A stretch of DNA of 64,000 nt from Anaeramoeba flamelloides (GCA_027625915.1 JANTQA010000011.1:806001-870000), one strand, 5' to 3'; positions 10,487 through 22,017 are shown, numbered from the stretch's first letter. The notes: generated by a model from the letters alone, not told the origin. Numbers and translations: made by a program.

Positions 10487-13400
10487 CCAAGATATTACAA
10501 TAAGGTAATAGGGTTAAAGTAATATAAATTATAAACTAAATTTCAAAGTTTTGGGTACAGTTAAGAATGTAACTTCGAAACTAAACTATTTTTCAGTCAA
10601 AGGGGCCCAGTTGTAATGGTACAATACACGTATTTAAAGGGTTTGCATAGATATTAGAAGAAAAAAATTATTTTGGAAATTTTCAAAATTGAAATCATTT
10701 TTTCACATTTTTACGGTAAATTTTTAAAATGCGATTATTTGCGATGCGATTATTTGCGAGAAAAACAAATAATTTTTTAATTTGTCGCTGGAATCGATTT
10801 CTAAACTTACAAAATGTTGACATGTGTGTTGATAGTCTGTTATGTATATCAAAAAAAAAAAAATTTGTTCAATAGAATAAAAAATATGAATTGGTCAAAA
10901 ATGACAATTTTTACCCAAATATACAAATTTCGAAATTTTCAAAATTTGCGAATATTTGCGATTCATTTAACATTTATTTAACATTTTATAGGGATGGGTT
11001 AGGTAGGATTAGTATATTTTAGTTGAGTGACCTACCCCACCACACTCGTTCCTAACTTACTCAACATATCCTCCTAACCCTATCTAAACTAACCTACAAA
11101 TCATACACAATTCTAACGTACCCTACATACCCTACCTACCCTACCATACCTACCCATATAAAATGTTAAATAAAAAATGTTAAATAAAATGTTAAATAAA
11201 ATGTTATATAAAAATGAAAATGTTAAATAAATCGCAAATATTCGCAAATTTTGAAAATTTCGAAATTTGTATATTTTGGTAAAAATTGTCATTTTTGACC
11301 AATTCATATTTTTTATTCTATTGAACAATTTTTTTTTTTTTGATATACAAAACAGACTATCAGCACATATGTCAACGTTTTGTAAGTTTAGACCCGATTC
11401 CAGCGACAAATTAAAAAATTATTATTTTTCTCGCAAATAATCGCATCGCAAATAATCGCAATTTTGGTATATTCCCTATTTTTACACATTTTTGTTTTTT
11501 TTTTTCGATTTTTTTTTTTAAAAGGTAATTCAGTTGCAAAAAATTTTTTTATTGCAAGATCAATAGTCACTTGGTAAAAACGTGTTATTCTAAGGTCATT
11601 GAAACCATGTAAAGATGATTGTTGAGAAATCATATTGATTTCTATTGCAATTCTATTCGATCTTTGATCTTGATATTTGTTAAATAAATTTGAAAAATTT
11701 TCACTTCATTTCCATTTTCTTTTTTAAATAGAGACCTCAAATACCAACAAACTTCGTTTGGGGGCTTAATTTCTAAAAGAAAAGTATGGAAAATGAAGTG
11801 AAAAATGTTTCCTATTTATTATTCAAATACCAGTAGAAGTTCAAAACGAACATCGTTGTTGTACTCAATAGGTCCCTAAGAATTTGAGTTTTTCAATTTT
11901 TAAGAAAATCTATTGATTAATTAGTTTTCTTTCAGACATATATCAACAATTCTTTGATGTGTATTATTCTGTTTATTTCTTATTTGTTCTTCAATGGTCA
12001 ATTATATAAAACAATTGATATTTGAAAAAAACGTTGGGCCCCTTTGACTGAAACAGAGTTTAATTCATAAGGTACATTACAAATGCTATTCTTTCATTTT
12101 GGTTAAGATTATTACGATCTTTGATCCAAGGATTAGAATAAATTATTTTTACAAAAAATTGTGTTTTTTATTGGTTTTTATTTTTTATCCCACTCTAAAA
12201 TTTCACTTATCGATTCCTTAGAAATACACCTAAGAAGATTTACGTCCTATTTGTTTTTAATTTAAGTCTATTATTAGTGCCAAGTACTAATAAGTCCAGT
12301 AAAATTGAATAATTTCCTTATAAAGCAATATTAATGTTCATTACTTCTTTGCGGTAAGTGGATATTTACAATCGAACAAAAAATAACACGACAAGAATAG
12401 TAAAACCCATAAAAATACTTTCAAGACATTTTTCGAGCATTTAGTCTTACAGTCTGCAAGATTTCGGTCTCTGATATTCTTTCATATTTTTTCAAATTTC
12501 AAATACTTTAAAGTTTTTGAAATTACAAAAAGAGTAAAAAAAATTTGTCTTAAAAAAGATAAAACTTTTGGCATTTTCTTGAAATCTTGCAAAGTTTTCT
12601 AAAATTAAAGAGATTTGTTATCATTCAAAAACCTTAAAATGTTTTGTGTTAAAAAAAAAAAAAAAAGCCAAAGTTGTTTAAATTACAAGTTTTTGAAAGT
12701 TTTCATTGTAAAAACTTGTAAATTGAAAATTATTGGATTTTGATCTTTTAATTGGTGTGTTTGAAATATTCTTGAAAATACCCGAAAATCGAAAATACCC
12801 GAAAATTTTTTTAACGACTTAAAAAACACTTTTTGAAGAACTTTTAACAAACCAGAGTGTTTATAGATAAATTTTTATCATTAAAAAACAATTTTACTTT
12901 TTGAAAAAATATTTTTTTTTTGAATTTTCTACTTTAAACCCTCTGAAGAGTTTTTGGTACCTTTTGGGTTATATTTGTGTATGTTAGTAATTGTTAGTAT
13001 TTATTAGGGTAAGTGTATATGTATGCTAGGGTATTGGTAGGGTTGTGTTAGGTTTGGTATGGTATGTGTTTGTATGCTTTGGTTAAACCAATTTGTTTTA
13101 TGGAATGGGAAGTTAAATAAGGTTTGGTTTGGGTCACCTTGGGTAGCGTACGTGTATGTAAGATTGGATACTACCCAGTTATTTTTGAATATTATCAAGA
13201 TTCGCAAAATTATGAGTAATGATACACAATTAGAAATTGTCATTTATCAAGACATTTTCTTTCACTTGTTAATATCCATTTAGCAATGATCAGAAATGTT
13301 ACAGTCATCTAAGATACCAATTCTTTTCACACACAATCAGTTGAATACTATTCCTCAAAGTTTGTAATTTTTTGAAATTTGATATTTTCAGCTAAAAAAA

Positions 13401-16400
13401 AATATTCTACAATAAAATTACAATTTTACTGTTAAACTGAGTATATTGAGCACTTGTGTTTCTTAAAAGTTCTTGAAGGAAGTAAGTACATTTTAAAATT
13501 TTGAAAAATTTTAATTGTCTAAACTTTACTAAAAAATATTTTTTGAGAGCCATGTGATATGTCGAAACTCTGAAACTAAAATACCATTCAATGTTCTATT
13601 TGTGAAAAAAACCTAAACTAAACCAGAGTTGAATCTTTAATTTTTCAATTTTTTGAACATTTTTTTTGATCAAATTATTGAGTTTTATTAAATTAGTTTG
13701 GATCTAGAAATGTATTTATGGGAATGCTTGAAATTAATCCTAGAATAAACCCAATAAAATAGACCTGAGTAGATGTGAATTTTAAACAAATATTTTCTTT
13801 TAGAAGACCAAACACGAAAGATCATCTCATCAGATCAATTTGTTGAAATCAAGAAATTAATAAAAAAAAAAAATCGACCAAAGATATATTTTCGAAGATT
13901 TGTTTTCTTTATCTTCTTAATTTGTATGAATTCAAACAAGCCATTGCCTTGGATTTATCTTCATATTACTATTTATTATTATTTTGAAAAACTATTTTTT
14001 ACAAATTTGTTTTTCAAAATTCTTTTTTCATTTATTTTTATGAAAAAAAGCCAAAACAAAGAATATTATTCCAAAGATTAAAGTTATGGAATTGAATTCT
14101 CCAAAATCAAAAAAACAACTACAAAAGAATCAACACAAAGAAAAAGAAAAAGTTTCAAACATGATATAAGAATTATTTTTAGTTTTTCAATTTAATCAAA
14201 AATAAATAATTAGAAAATCAAACGAATTTGTCCAATAAATCTTTATTTCTGAAGAGGAATTCAATAAGTATACTATTTTCTGAACCCAATCAAGAATTAG
14301 ATGAATTAAATGACAATAGGATTTTTAAAATTCATTTTGGGAAATTCTTTTGAAATAAAAAGTAATTTGTTTATCAAAAATTTTACAAACAAAAGTATTC
14401 CCATCAAGAATTAAAAATAAAACCAAATTAAGAAGAAGGAATTGTATCAAAAGTTACAGATAAGATCAAGAAATAAATTATTTTTATTAATTGGTTTCTT
14501 GATCAATTTTTTCATTTTTTTGGATTTCCATTTTTTAATTGGTATGTAAATCTATTTTACTATAGTAGATTCAACTCTCATATTGATTAAAATATCCAGG
14601 TATTTGGTTAAAGAAATAATTTGAATGATTCAGTTTCATATAAACCGTGACACTGTAAATTGGTAAAATGTAATTTATTCAATAAAAAGTGTTTTTAAGT
14701 TGTTTAAAAATTTTTGAGTATTTTTGAGGATATTTGATAAATTCTTTTAATTGTAAACTCCATTTCAAAATCAAATTTTGAAAATAAAAATTTTAATAAA
14801 TTAAAGTTATCTATGATAATAAAAAAATTACTATTTTAATATTCAGTTCCATACACTACAAATATTTGTTTTTCTTCTAAAAATAAAGTAAAAAAAAATT
14901 GTGCCATTTATTATAAAATTTAGTTTATTAAAATTTGAAATAATTTCAAAAAATAAAGTGTTATGAATTAAAAAAAGTGATTCCAATTTTTGTACTGATA
15001 AATTGCAATTTATGTTTGGAAATTTTTATGTTCAAACTTTGAATAAAGCATTTTATGAAGTCAAGTGTTAAGAAACTCTGTAAAGTTAGTTGTTCTTCGA
15101 AATATTATTTTTCAGTAAATGTTTGATAAGAAAAAGTTCGAAGATTTATAAAAATGGAAATTGAACTAAAAATTTTTTGAAATTTATTAGAATTTATCAG
15201 TAATAGTCGTGTTGTGAAAAACCTGGAAAAAACAACATTTTTTGCAAAAATAATTTATTTTGATATGTTGGATTAAAGAATGTCTGAACCTTAATCAAAA
15301 TGAAAGGACAGCATTTGTAATGTACCTTATGAATTCGTTTCGAACTACATCCTTAAAATGATTGATTTAAGGTACTAATCTCTATTAAATATTTTTACCC
15401 AACTTTAATGGAGATTGAGAAAATTTTGTGCCATTTACTTAGATTTGGAAACTTCTGTTTATTTTCAATATTAAACATATTTCTTGATAAGGAATCTTTA
15501 TTTAGAAATTGGTCAAAAAAAAATAATAGAGACTAGTCCCTTAACAAATTTTCATCACAGAAGATCAAAGCAAAATAAAAGCTGTGCAGGAGTTTTAAAA
15601 AAGTGTTGAATCAAAATTTTTTAATTGTTACTTCAAAGGATCAAAAACACTCTTTTAAGCAGTTTGGGAAATACTTGAGAAAACTTTGAGTACGCACTTA
15701 TTTTCAACAGCTTTACAAGAAAATTCCAAAATTTATTTCAAGTCAGTTGTTTGAAAACCTGCGTCAGATAAAAGTTTTAATAAGGCTTATAAAAGTAGTT
15801 CTATTTAAGCTTTTCACCATTTTACTGATATTTTGGAAGGTTATTATGTCACGTTTTTTTCAAAATTCCGATCTTATTGGGGTATTTTAAAAAATGTGAA
15901 AATAACAAGTTTTAAAAACTTTGCTCGAAAACAGTTTAATGAGAAGAAATTGAACACAGATCAACAGCTTTCGTGAACCATTTGTTTTCACTTTTTTCAA
16001 AGACGACAAACAATTTTGATTTCGTAATTGAAAAGGTGTTCTTGAAAGGCACAAACCTTCTTTTGTTCGCAATCGTAACAGAATTTTTATCAATAAAAAA
16101 TAACCAAATTAAAGGAAAAACGGATTTTTAAACTAACAAATATTTTCAAAGTGTTATGTAAACCAAAGTAATAGGAGAAATTGGTTCTGAAAAAAGGTGG
16201 TAATATTTTTGATCAAAGATTTGTATTCGTAATTTTTGACTTGAGATAAAAGGTAACATTAAAAAAAAAAAAAAAAAAATTTAATACCCATAACCCCAAA
16301 TAAACATGATCAGAATTTACTTCGATCGTTCTCATTGCAAACGAAACACCAACAGTCTATATATTTTGGTTTTTGATTTGTTTTGAAAAAAAACAAGGAA

Positions 16401-16584
16401 ATATGAGAAAGAATCAAAAAAAAAAAAAAAACGTAATAAGAAGAAAAAAGCCCCAAAAAATTCAACAAACCTGTTTTTGTTCGGTATTGAAGTTGTCGTT
16501 GATAATTCGATCAAAAATTGCACTCTTCCCAACGTAAGTATCACCAAGGAGTACCACTTTACAATCAATTGGTTGTTCGCTCAT
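7302..16584 (-). CDS. RAB24-like: Rab24-like small GTPase, five exons
   Basis: The coding sequence is split into five exons: 16471-16584, 16288-16356, 10240-10318, 10050-10148 and 7302-7537. All junctions are GT-AG and the phases agree, giving 198 residues. Visible motifs are the P-loop GDTYVGKS (14-21), the switch I strand TVGVSF (from 39), WDTAGQERFRAM (from 61), TKVD (119-122) in place of the usual NKxD, TSAK (150-153) and a C-terminal Cys-Cys for geranylgeranylation. The TKxD motif, the 'G-x-WDTAG' segment, CYD, and a stretch matching the Rab24 pattern of Glu-Glu-x-Cys-x-Ile-Tyr-Leu point to the Rab24 group, which acts in autophagy and late endocytic traffic. Human Rab24 has lost the catalytic Gln of switch II (DTAGS). 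Here Gln66 is present, so normal GTP hydrolysis is expected. Introns are 114, 5969, 91 and 2512 nt. The two long ones are packed with repeats. Confidence 0.9.
7785..8300 (+). mobile_element. Dispersed repeat with a coding-like tail, copy 1
   Basis: This sits in intron 4 of the Rab24-like gene, opposite to it. A 69-codon open stretch contains LYWEEELQRKKIKWLLTNT. The same protein segment (FYWEEELLRRKIKWLPTNT) recurs in both arms of the inverted duplication at 59.6-62.2 kb, and the downstream T-rich block aligns as well. Conservation at the protein level suggests a decayed element-encoded or multi-copy gene 3' end. I do not recognise the family. Exact ends are uncertain. Confidence 0.5.
8308..8412 (+). 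mobile_element. LINE 3' UTR fragment (solo)
   Basis: About 105 bp matching the 3' ends of the LINE copies at 50.4-50.5 and 53.2-53.4 kb: the GTGAAATCTATGATTTTACG block, a hairpin made by CTTAAATTTCC / GGAAATTTAAG, a second near-palindrome GTGTAATTTACAC, and an ATAATAA-type tail. This is what extreme 5' truncation of a non-LTR retrotransposon leaves. It lies inside a Rab24-like intron. Confidence 0.65.
10454..10485. repeat. (TA)n microsatellite in Rab24-like intron 2
   Basis: A run of about 16 TA units, 106 bp before the left end of the TTCAGTCAAAGG-ended element. Confidence 0.9.
10993..11158. repeat. Degenerate CCCTA/TACCC-rich block
   Basis: Spacer of the palindrome above. One half is G-rich (GGATGGGTTAGGTAGG) and the rest is a C-rich strand with repeated ACCCTA, TAACC, CCTACC and TACCC units. 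It resembles a scrambled telomere-like or simple-sequence tract. No perfect unit array is seen. Confidence 0.5.
11690..11835. mobile_element. MITE fragment ending in AATACCAGTA
   Basis: The inner parts (TTTTCACTTCATTTTCC-like and GGAAAATGAAGTGAAAA) are inverted copies of one another, and the right end reads TATTCAAATACCAGTA, as in the fuller copies at 27692-27858 and 37269-37438. It is nested in the 10591-12053 element. The left terminus is degraded. Confidence 0.45.
12415..12660. repeat. Dispersed repeat, partner of 17125-17400
   Basis: Both copies share, in the same order and orientation, a 'CTTACAGTCTGCAAGATTTCGGTCTCTGA'-like core (split here to key pieces: CTGCAAGA, GTCTCTGA) and following AAAGTTTTTGAAATT stretches. 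One copy lies inside the long Rab intron and the other upstream of the gene. Diverged, non-coding, ends approximate. Confidence 0.45.
12955..13165. repeat. Strand-asymmetric GT-rich stretch
   Basis: About 210 bp in which the plus strand is unusually rich in G and T (TTAGGGTAAG, GGTAGGGTTGTG, GGTATGGTATG). This contrasts with the surrounding A/T sequence and echoes the TACCC/CCCTA block at 11.0-11.16 kb on the opposite strand. Its open frames are simple-sequence artefacts. Confidence 0.45.
13477..14665. repeat. 1.2-kb dispersed repeat, copy A (partner 43545-44712)
   Basis: Extended collinear similarity to 43545-44712, same orientation. Shared landmarks are AAGGAAGTAAGTA, TTGAACATTTTTTTTGAT, TTTTCTTTTAGAAGACCAAA followed by CACGAAAGATCA, ATAATTAGAAAATCAAACG, TTTGTCCAATAAAT and TGATTCAGTTTCA near the right end. 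No open frame spans it and no terminal repeats are evident. It could be an old segmental duplication or an unclassified non-autonomous transposon. This copy is inside the Rab24-like intron. Confidence 0.6.
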
Positions 16585-17124
16585 TTAAAGGTAATTTGTT
16601 TTTGTTTTTATTTGAAGTGAAGAAACCGAAAAAAATGAAAAAATCCTGAATTTGGGAAATACTCTATAATTTACAAGTACTGAAATTCCATTCCACCAAA
16701 ATGGGTTTTAATTTGGGCCTTTTTTAGAATACATTTTTGTCACAAAAGATTCTCAAAAGTATTAAAACTCTTCGAAAAATCATTCTTTTCAAACACTTTC
16801 TTTATAATTTATGTTTTCTTACACTCACTAGGTATTATTCTATTTGCTTAAAGTGTTTATTTTAATATAACAATGAAATTTTAAAATTTTTGAGTCTTGA
16901 AAAATAATAGAATTTTTATTAAAACTTTGATCAATAAAAACCTTGACACTCTCTTAAATTACATAGTTCAAACTAAACCCTCCTATTTTTTCATCATGTT
17001 CCAATAATGTACTTATTTCAGTCAATAATCATCAAATAGGGTCAAATCAATTATAATGAGAAATTATTTTAAGTTTTGCAAGAATATTTCAAATTATAAA
17101 TTGGTTTGTTGAAAATTTTTTATA

Positions 17125-17400
17125 CTTTTGCCCAACAAGTAGAACATAACCCTTTTAAATAATTTCAAGACTTTTTAGAACTTTCAGACTTGCAGTTTGC
17201 AAGAATTAAGTCTCTGAGATTCTTTAAAATTTCTTACAAAATTACTAAATTTTTTTAAAGTTTTTTTGAAATTCCAAAAAGGGTGAAAAAATTTTTTACT
17301 AAAGGTAACCTTTAGAATTCATTGAAATTTTCAAAAGTTATTTAAATTAAAAATATATACTTCCAACAACCTAAAACTGTTTTTGGAAATTCCAAAAACC
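17125..17400. repeat. Dispersed repeat, partner of 12415-12660
   Basis: See the partner entry. It lies upstream of the Rab24-like start codon, in the region that should include its promoter further left. Non-coding. Confidence 0.4.
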
Positions 17401-17754
17401 GAAATTTTTCCAAATTGAAAGATCTTTTTTTTGTTTTTTTTTCTTTTTCCCCAATTTAAAGGAAAAAAATTTAGAGTTTTATTATATTATATTTAAGGAA
17501 GGAAATAAATATCCTCTGACAAATGTTAGATTTTTATTAATTTTAAAAGTAAACAGAAATAAGATTTAATTTTCTGTGGATTTCTTAAATTAAAAAAAAA
17601 ACTGAGTAACTAAGCTTTCGTTTTTTTTTATATTTACATTAATTCCTTTAAATATTTAGTTTTTCTAGATTTCAAAAATTAAATAAAAAACCCCAGTTCC
17701 CTTTTATTAATTTAACAGAATAAAGTCAAATATTAATTTGTACTTATTTTTTTT

Positions 17755-18890
17755 TGAATTCTGGACAATCACCGTTAGGTTTTTTTTATAACCCAAATTA
17801 ATTAAAAGGGGCGTTAGGTATCTTAATAATTTAAAAAAAAGTATGGAAAACCTTTGATTTCACTCTAATCTTTTGAATTTTGGAAAACCACAGTTATCTT
17901 TGTTTTAATTTGAGAAATTAAAAAAACCTATAAACTTTATGAAACTTGATGTCACATCCCACATTTCAAAATTTTTGTTTTGAAATTTCAATGAAAAGCT
18001 ACAATTTTCTTTATCATTAACCAACTTTAAGCAAAATAATGATTCTTTATTCCTAATAACAACAAAGAATATCATTAAAAACTTGTTTATTATTTTTGAT
18101 TATTTGGATTAATTCCTTCATCAAATATCTTCAGATTTTTATTTAAAGGAATGGGCATCCCCAAAGAAAATGATCGATATCTAGAATGATTTCTACATTA
18201 AAAAAAAAAAATTACATAAATTGCAAGGGATTTTTTTTGAATTTATTCTTTTTCTCTTTAACATAATAACATCTATTTAGATAATAATAGTAAAATTATT
18301 TAGTTTTGTAAAGATGGTTGAGCCTAAATATTTTAAATATTTTTTATTGTTAGTTTTTTTTTATTTGATGAAAAAACTGAAAATTATATATATTTTATTC
18401 TTGTTCAAATTAAAAAAAAAGTTGTAATTTTTTCCAGAATTCAATAGAATTAAATAAAATATTTGATTTTGGTCAATTCTTTTGAATTCTTGAAAATCAC
18501 ATTGAGTTTTCTAGAGTTTTCTTTTTGTTTGGAAAATCAATAGATTTTACAAATCCAACATCAAACATCAAGAAAATCCAAGGGTATCCTAGGTTTTTTT
18601 GACTTCTTGAAAATTTATAAGAAAATTTCTTAAATTTTCTGTTCAGAACAAAAAGTAAAAAAAAAAAACTTGAAATCTTGACAAATAAATAGAAAACTCA
18701 AAAAAACCTAACAAAAAGCAATTGATTTACCAAATAAAACAGAAAACTCAAGAAAAACTTAGAAGACTTAACAGATAAAAGAGAAAACCTCAAAAAAACC
18801 TAGAAAATTAATAAATAAACAGAAAAATTCAAGAAAATCTAGGTACTTGGAGGCTTTCTGAGTTACTTTCCAACCGAAATTTTTATTGAT
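17755..18890. repeat. Array of small palindromes with CCGTTAGG-like spacers
   Basis: Repeated modules of two kinds: an EcoRI-like palindrome (TTTTGAATTCTGGAAAA or its partner TTTTCCAGAATTCAAAAGAA) and a T-run/A-run hairpin (AGGTTTTTTT...AAAAAAACCTA), joined by CCGTTAGG, ACTGTTAG or similar. Individual modules are tens of bp and often inverted next to each other. The same modules recur at 49815-50100, 59085-59590 and within the arms at 59.6-62.2 kb. No coding potential. Confidence 0.6.
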
Positions 18891-19589
18891 AATATTATTA
18901 TATCTAATAATTTTTTTAAAGGTATTTTCGATTTTTCTTAAGGATCTATTTAATATTAAGTTTTCTTACAATTTTTTAGATTTTAATTTAATAATTTTAA
19001 ATTTTCTATTTTCTCAATTGAAATTTTTATCTTTTTTTGGAAAATTATAATTCTTATGAAATGTGTTTAAAACCAAAAGTTCTAATTTATTTTGAATTTA
19101 TATCTTGTTTTGTAGATCCAAATTCTGACTTGGTCTATGTTTGCTCTAGTTTTATAAATTATTCCATAAGAACATGAATTGATATTTAGAGATTTTGTTC
19201 TTTTTTTTTTTATTAATACAAATATCAATTAAGATCAAAAATATTTTTACATCAGATTAAAAATAACTAATCCATCAAACAGTTGGGTAATGAATAGTTT
19301 TTTGAACGTTTGTCATTTTACCCCATTATCTATTTTTTTTAGTTAAATATAAGTTTTATTTTTTGAAGGTTTTCCTTTATTGTTTTGAAGATTTTTTTTG
19401 TAAATTTTTTTCTTTTTCTCAAACCAAATTCCTAAATATTTAATTTATGAAATATTACTTTTTTTCTTTTCGTTTTGAATCAATATTTGGATTCATTCCA
19501 AATTCTTAAATAATTTTATAAATGTTTGTTAGTTTGTTTTATTATCAAATTCGAGAATAGTTCCTTCTAAATTCCTTTTCAAGCATACA
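18891..19589. other. Non-coding AT-rich stretch
   Basis: Nothing beyond T-runs and short A/T hairpins. No exon, RNA gene or named repeat recognised. Confidence 0.35.
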
Positions 19590-19930
19590 TGCACACACCC
19601 CAAATCATCAATACTATTGAATTTGATTGTTAATAAGAGAATTACTTATTGTGATTTTCATTTTAATTATTTGTTTTTTCATTTTTCTTTTTTTTTTATT
19701 TATTAATGGATATTCTAGAGTTGGAATATGAAAAAAAAAAAAAAAAACAAGATATGAAGAAACCAATTTGTAAATAATCTACCAATATAAGCTTAATTTC
19801 AAAAATAGGTGCATTTTTTTCATCAGTAATAAATTTATTTAATTGCTTTTTTGTAGAATAATAATGTATTTTACTAAAGGGTTTAGATTTAATAACCAAT
19901 ATAGATTAATAAATAAAAATATAGTATAAT
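19590..19930. repeat. Dispersed repeat, copy A (partner 52098-52330)
   Basis: Shares with 52098-52330 the block AAATCATCAATACTATTG, then TTTGATTGTTAATAAGA, GTGATTTTCATTTTAATTAT, and a weak ATGGATxTTxxACAGTTGGA-like start. The homology extends into an A-rich tail. Family unknown. Confidence 0.45.
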
Positions 19931-20080
19931 CTATATATTTTTTGAAAGATAAAAGAAAAAAACAAAAAAATAATATTATTGAATAAAATTTGCCACTAAT
20001 TGTGAAATTAGGTTTACAAATGGCAACAGTACAAGTTTAATTTTGAATGGGATAGATATAGGAATTAATGAAGGCCATTA

Positions 20081-20278
20081 CAGTCAGTTCCACTTTTAAG
20101 ACATAAACTTTCATCGAAATTTAAGGCACAAAAAAAATTCTAAATTAAGGCACAAAATTTAGATTCTAGCAAAATAATTTGTGTCAAAAAAAAATTCCAA
20201 AAAATGTACCTTAATTTGGGATTTTTTTGTATTTTAAATTTCGTTTAAAAGTTTGAGTCTTAAAAGTGGAACTGACTG
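20081..20278. mobile_element. TA-flanked MITE, ends CAGTCAGTTCCACTTTTAAG
   Basis: A 198-bp element with long terminal inverted repeats starting CAGTCAGTTCCACTTTTAAG, flanked by TA on both sides. TA target duplication and CAG-type ends are typical of non-autonomous Tc1/mariner elements. A second, rearranged copy lies at 23834-24118. No open frame. Confidence 0.8.
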
Positions 20279-20473
20279 TATTGCTTTAAACATGTTTATT
20301 TGGTGAGATGATCATTTTTTTTTGGTATTCAAAAAGTAAAGATTTGTTTTAAAAACACACCTTCTACTCATGTTTTTTTTTTTATTTGTTCAAGGATTAA
20401 TTTAGTTTTTTCACTTTGATACTTTTCTAGATAAAAACCAAATTTAAAAAAAAAACAAAATAATTTTATCAAA

Positions 20474-20632
20474 ATGAAATTTCCAAAAATTGAAAGGGTT
20501 AAAGATTCAAGTCTACTTTTACTTAAGGTTTGTATTTCTTATCAAAAATGGAGCTGTGAAAGATATTTTGGTAATAAAATTTTAATATCATGTAAAAAAC
20601 AAAAAGATCTTTCATATCTAATGTTTTCTTGA
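20474..20632 (+). CDS. Possible small protein or first exon, unknown
   Basis: A 52-residue frame from ATG to TGA, with a mixed, protein-like composition (MKFPKIERVKDSSLLLLK, then YQKWSCERYFGNK) unlike the homopolymer translations around it. A potential GT donor lies after codon 18, so it could also be a first exon. No family recognised and no supporting second exon found. Low confidence. Confidence 0.25.
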   Translation: MKFPKIERVKDSSLLLLKVCISYQKWSCERYFGNKILISCKKQKDLSYLMFS

Positions 20633-21164
20633 TTAAAATTTTTCTAAATTGTGTTGTGAAATTCATTCCTTATATATGCCTCGTAGTCTTTAATAGTTAT
20701 AAAAATTCTAAAAAATATCCTCACTTACTTTGAAATTAAAAATATACCTCAGATGAAAAATACTTTAATTAATTATTAGATGTAATTCCGTTATGATTAC
20801 TGTTAGTATTAAAAACATGTCATATTCAATAATTTTCACTTAAATCAAAATATTTTGTATTACTACTTGTAGTAGGCAAATATTTCCAATCGAACAAAAA
20901 ATGTATAAAAAATATTTTGGTTTTTCAAAAATAAAATATTTTTATTCTTCAATACCAATTCGTAAACACACTAACTAAGACAAATAGTGTTAATATATTT
21001 GTTGTCAATTATAAATTCATTATATACCCACCCCCTTAAAAGAAAATTCATAAGGAAACAATTTTTTTTTCAAATACTGATAAATTCACAAAAATGATTT
21101 TCACTTTTTTTTCAATTTCTACTCCAATCAAAATATTGCGTTCACAAGGAACATAATCCATGTT

Positions 21165-21480
21165 TCCAAATATAATCCTTACTTTTTTTTCTTCTTGTTC
21201 CAAGGCAACACCCAATTAACTACCCAATAGTATACCTAAGTTCAAATCAATTTTGAAAGTAAACATATGGATATTTTGAGGAAAATTTAAATTTTTCAAG
21301 CAATTCGCTGAAAATTTTCCAAAATATTCTCAATTTTTTTTTGACTTTTTGAGTTTTTTGGATGATAAAAATTTTTTTAAAAATTTACTCGATTTTTTGA
21401 GATACATTTTCAAATTTGATCGTTTCCTTTTTCGGAATTTCTTTTTAGATAATAGAACTTTAAGAAACCACTACCATTTA
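21165..21480. repeat. Direct repeat unit 1 of a ~320-bp sequence
   Basis: Near-identical to 21700-22010 in the same orientation, and present inverted at 36115-36430. Landmarks: TTCCAAGGCAxC, CCAATAGTATACCTAAGTT, GCAATTCGCTGAAAATTTTCC, CAAAATATTCTCAATTTTTT, TTTAAGAAACCA. A frame in the second copy reads protein-like (GKFKLFMQFAENFPKYSQFF), so the repeat may carry a coding relic. Confidence 0.65.
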
Positions 21481-21699
21481 TATTTAGGGTTTATTATCAG
21501 TTTCTTTGATCGTTGATGTATAACATTTGATAACAAAAGAACACTCTTTTTATTTTGAAACACAGATTCAATTTTTTTGCATGTTTTATTTTAACAACAG
21601 TATTTTTGTTATTTTTCTCTTTTAAAATTATTAAAAAAAATCAACAAATATGCTATATTTTTCAGATCTAAATAACTTAATATATTTGATCATGTTTTT

Positions 21700-22010
21700 A
21701 TAGTGATCCAAATAATCCTTTCTTTTTTTTCTTCTTGTTCCAAGGCAGCGTCCAATTAAATACCCAATAGTATACCTAAGTTAAATCAATTTTGAGTGTA
21801 AACACCTGGATATTTTCAGGAAAATTTAAATTATTCATGCAATTCGCTGAAAATTTTCCAAAATATTCTCAATTTTTTTTTGAATTTTTGAGTTTTTTTG
21901 ATTTAAAAAAATTTCTATCAAAAATAAACTCTTTTTTTGAGATAAATTTTTACAATTGGATCCTTCATTTTTAGAATTTCTGTTTAAATAATAGATCTTT
22001 AAGAAACAAT
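21700..22010. repeat. Direct repeat unit 2 of the ~320-bp sequence
   Basis: Second copy, about 220 bp downstream of unit 1 and ending immediately before the 702-bp TIR element at 22018. See unit 1 for landmarks. A 60-codon open stretch at 21792-21974 is better preserved here than in the other copies. Confidence 0.65.
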
Positions 22011-22017
22011 CACTCTA

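Larger units (their letters stand above)
10591..12053. mobile_element. Inverted-repeat element, ends TTCAGTCAAAGGGGCCCA
   Basis: About 1.46 kb bounded by an 18-bp terminal inverted repeat (10591-10608 and 12036-12053). Inside is a large palindrome: arms 10730-10992 and 11159-11461, nearly identical over more than 250 bp, with motifs such as GCGATTATTTGCGA. The spacer between them is listed separately. There is no transposase frame, so this is a non-autonomous foldback- or MITE-like DNA transposon. It lies in the 6-kb intron of the Rab24-like gene, and its transcript could fold into a long hairpin. Confidence 0.7.

Noticed and set aside
10986-11158. True telomere or chromosome end
   Set aside because: Units are degenerate, mixed in orientation and enclosed by an inverted-repeat element inside a gene.
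13004-13283. Overlapping 74-79 codon frames on both strands
   Set aside because: They fall in a simple-sequence GT-rich stretch and resemble no family.
16332-16568. 78-codon minus frame overlapping the Rab start
   Set aside because: It is out of frame with the Rab24-like exon and reads through its introns.
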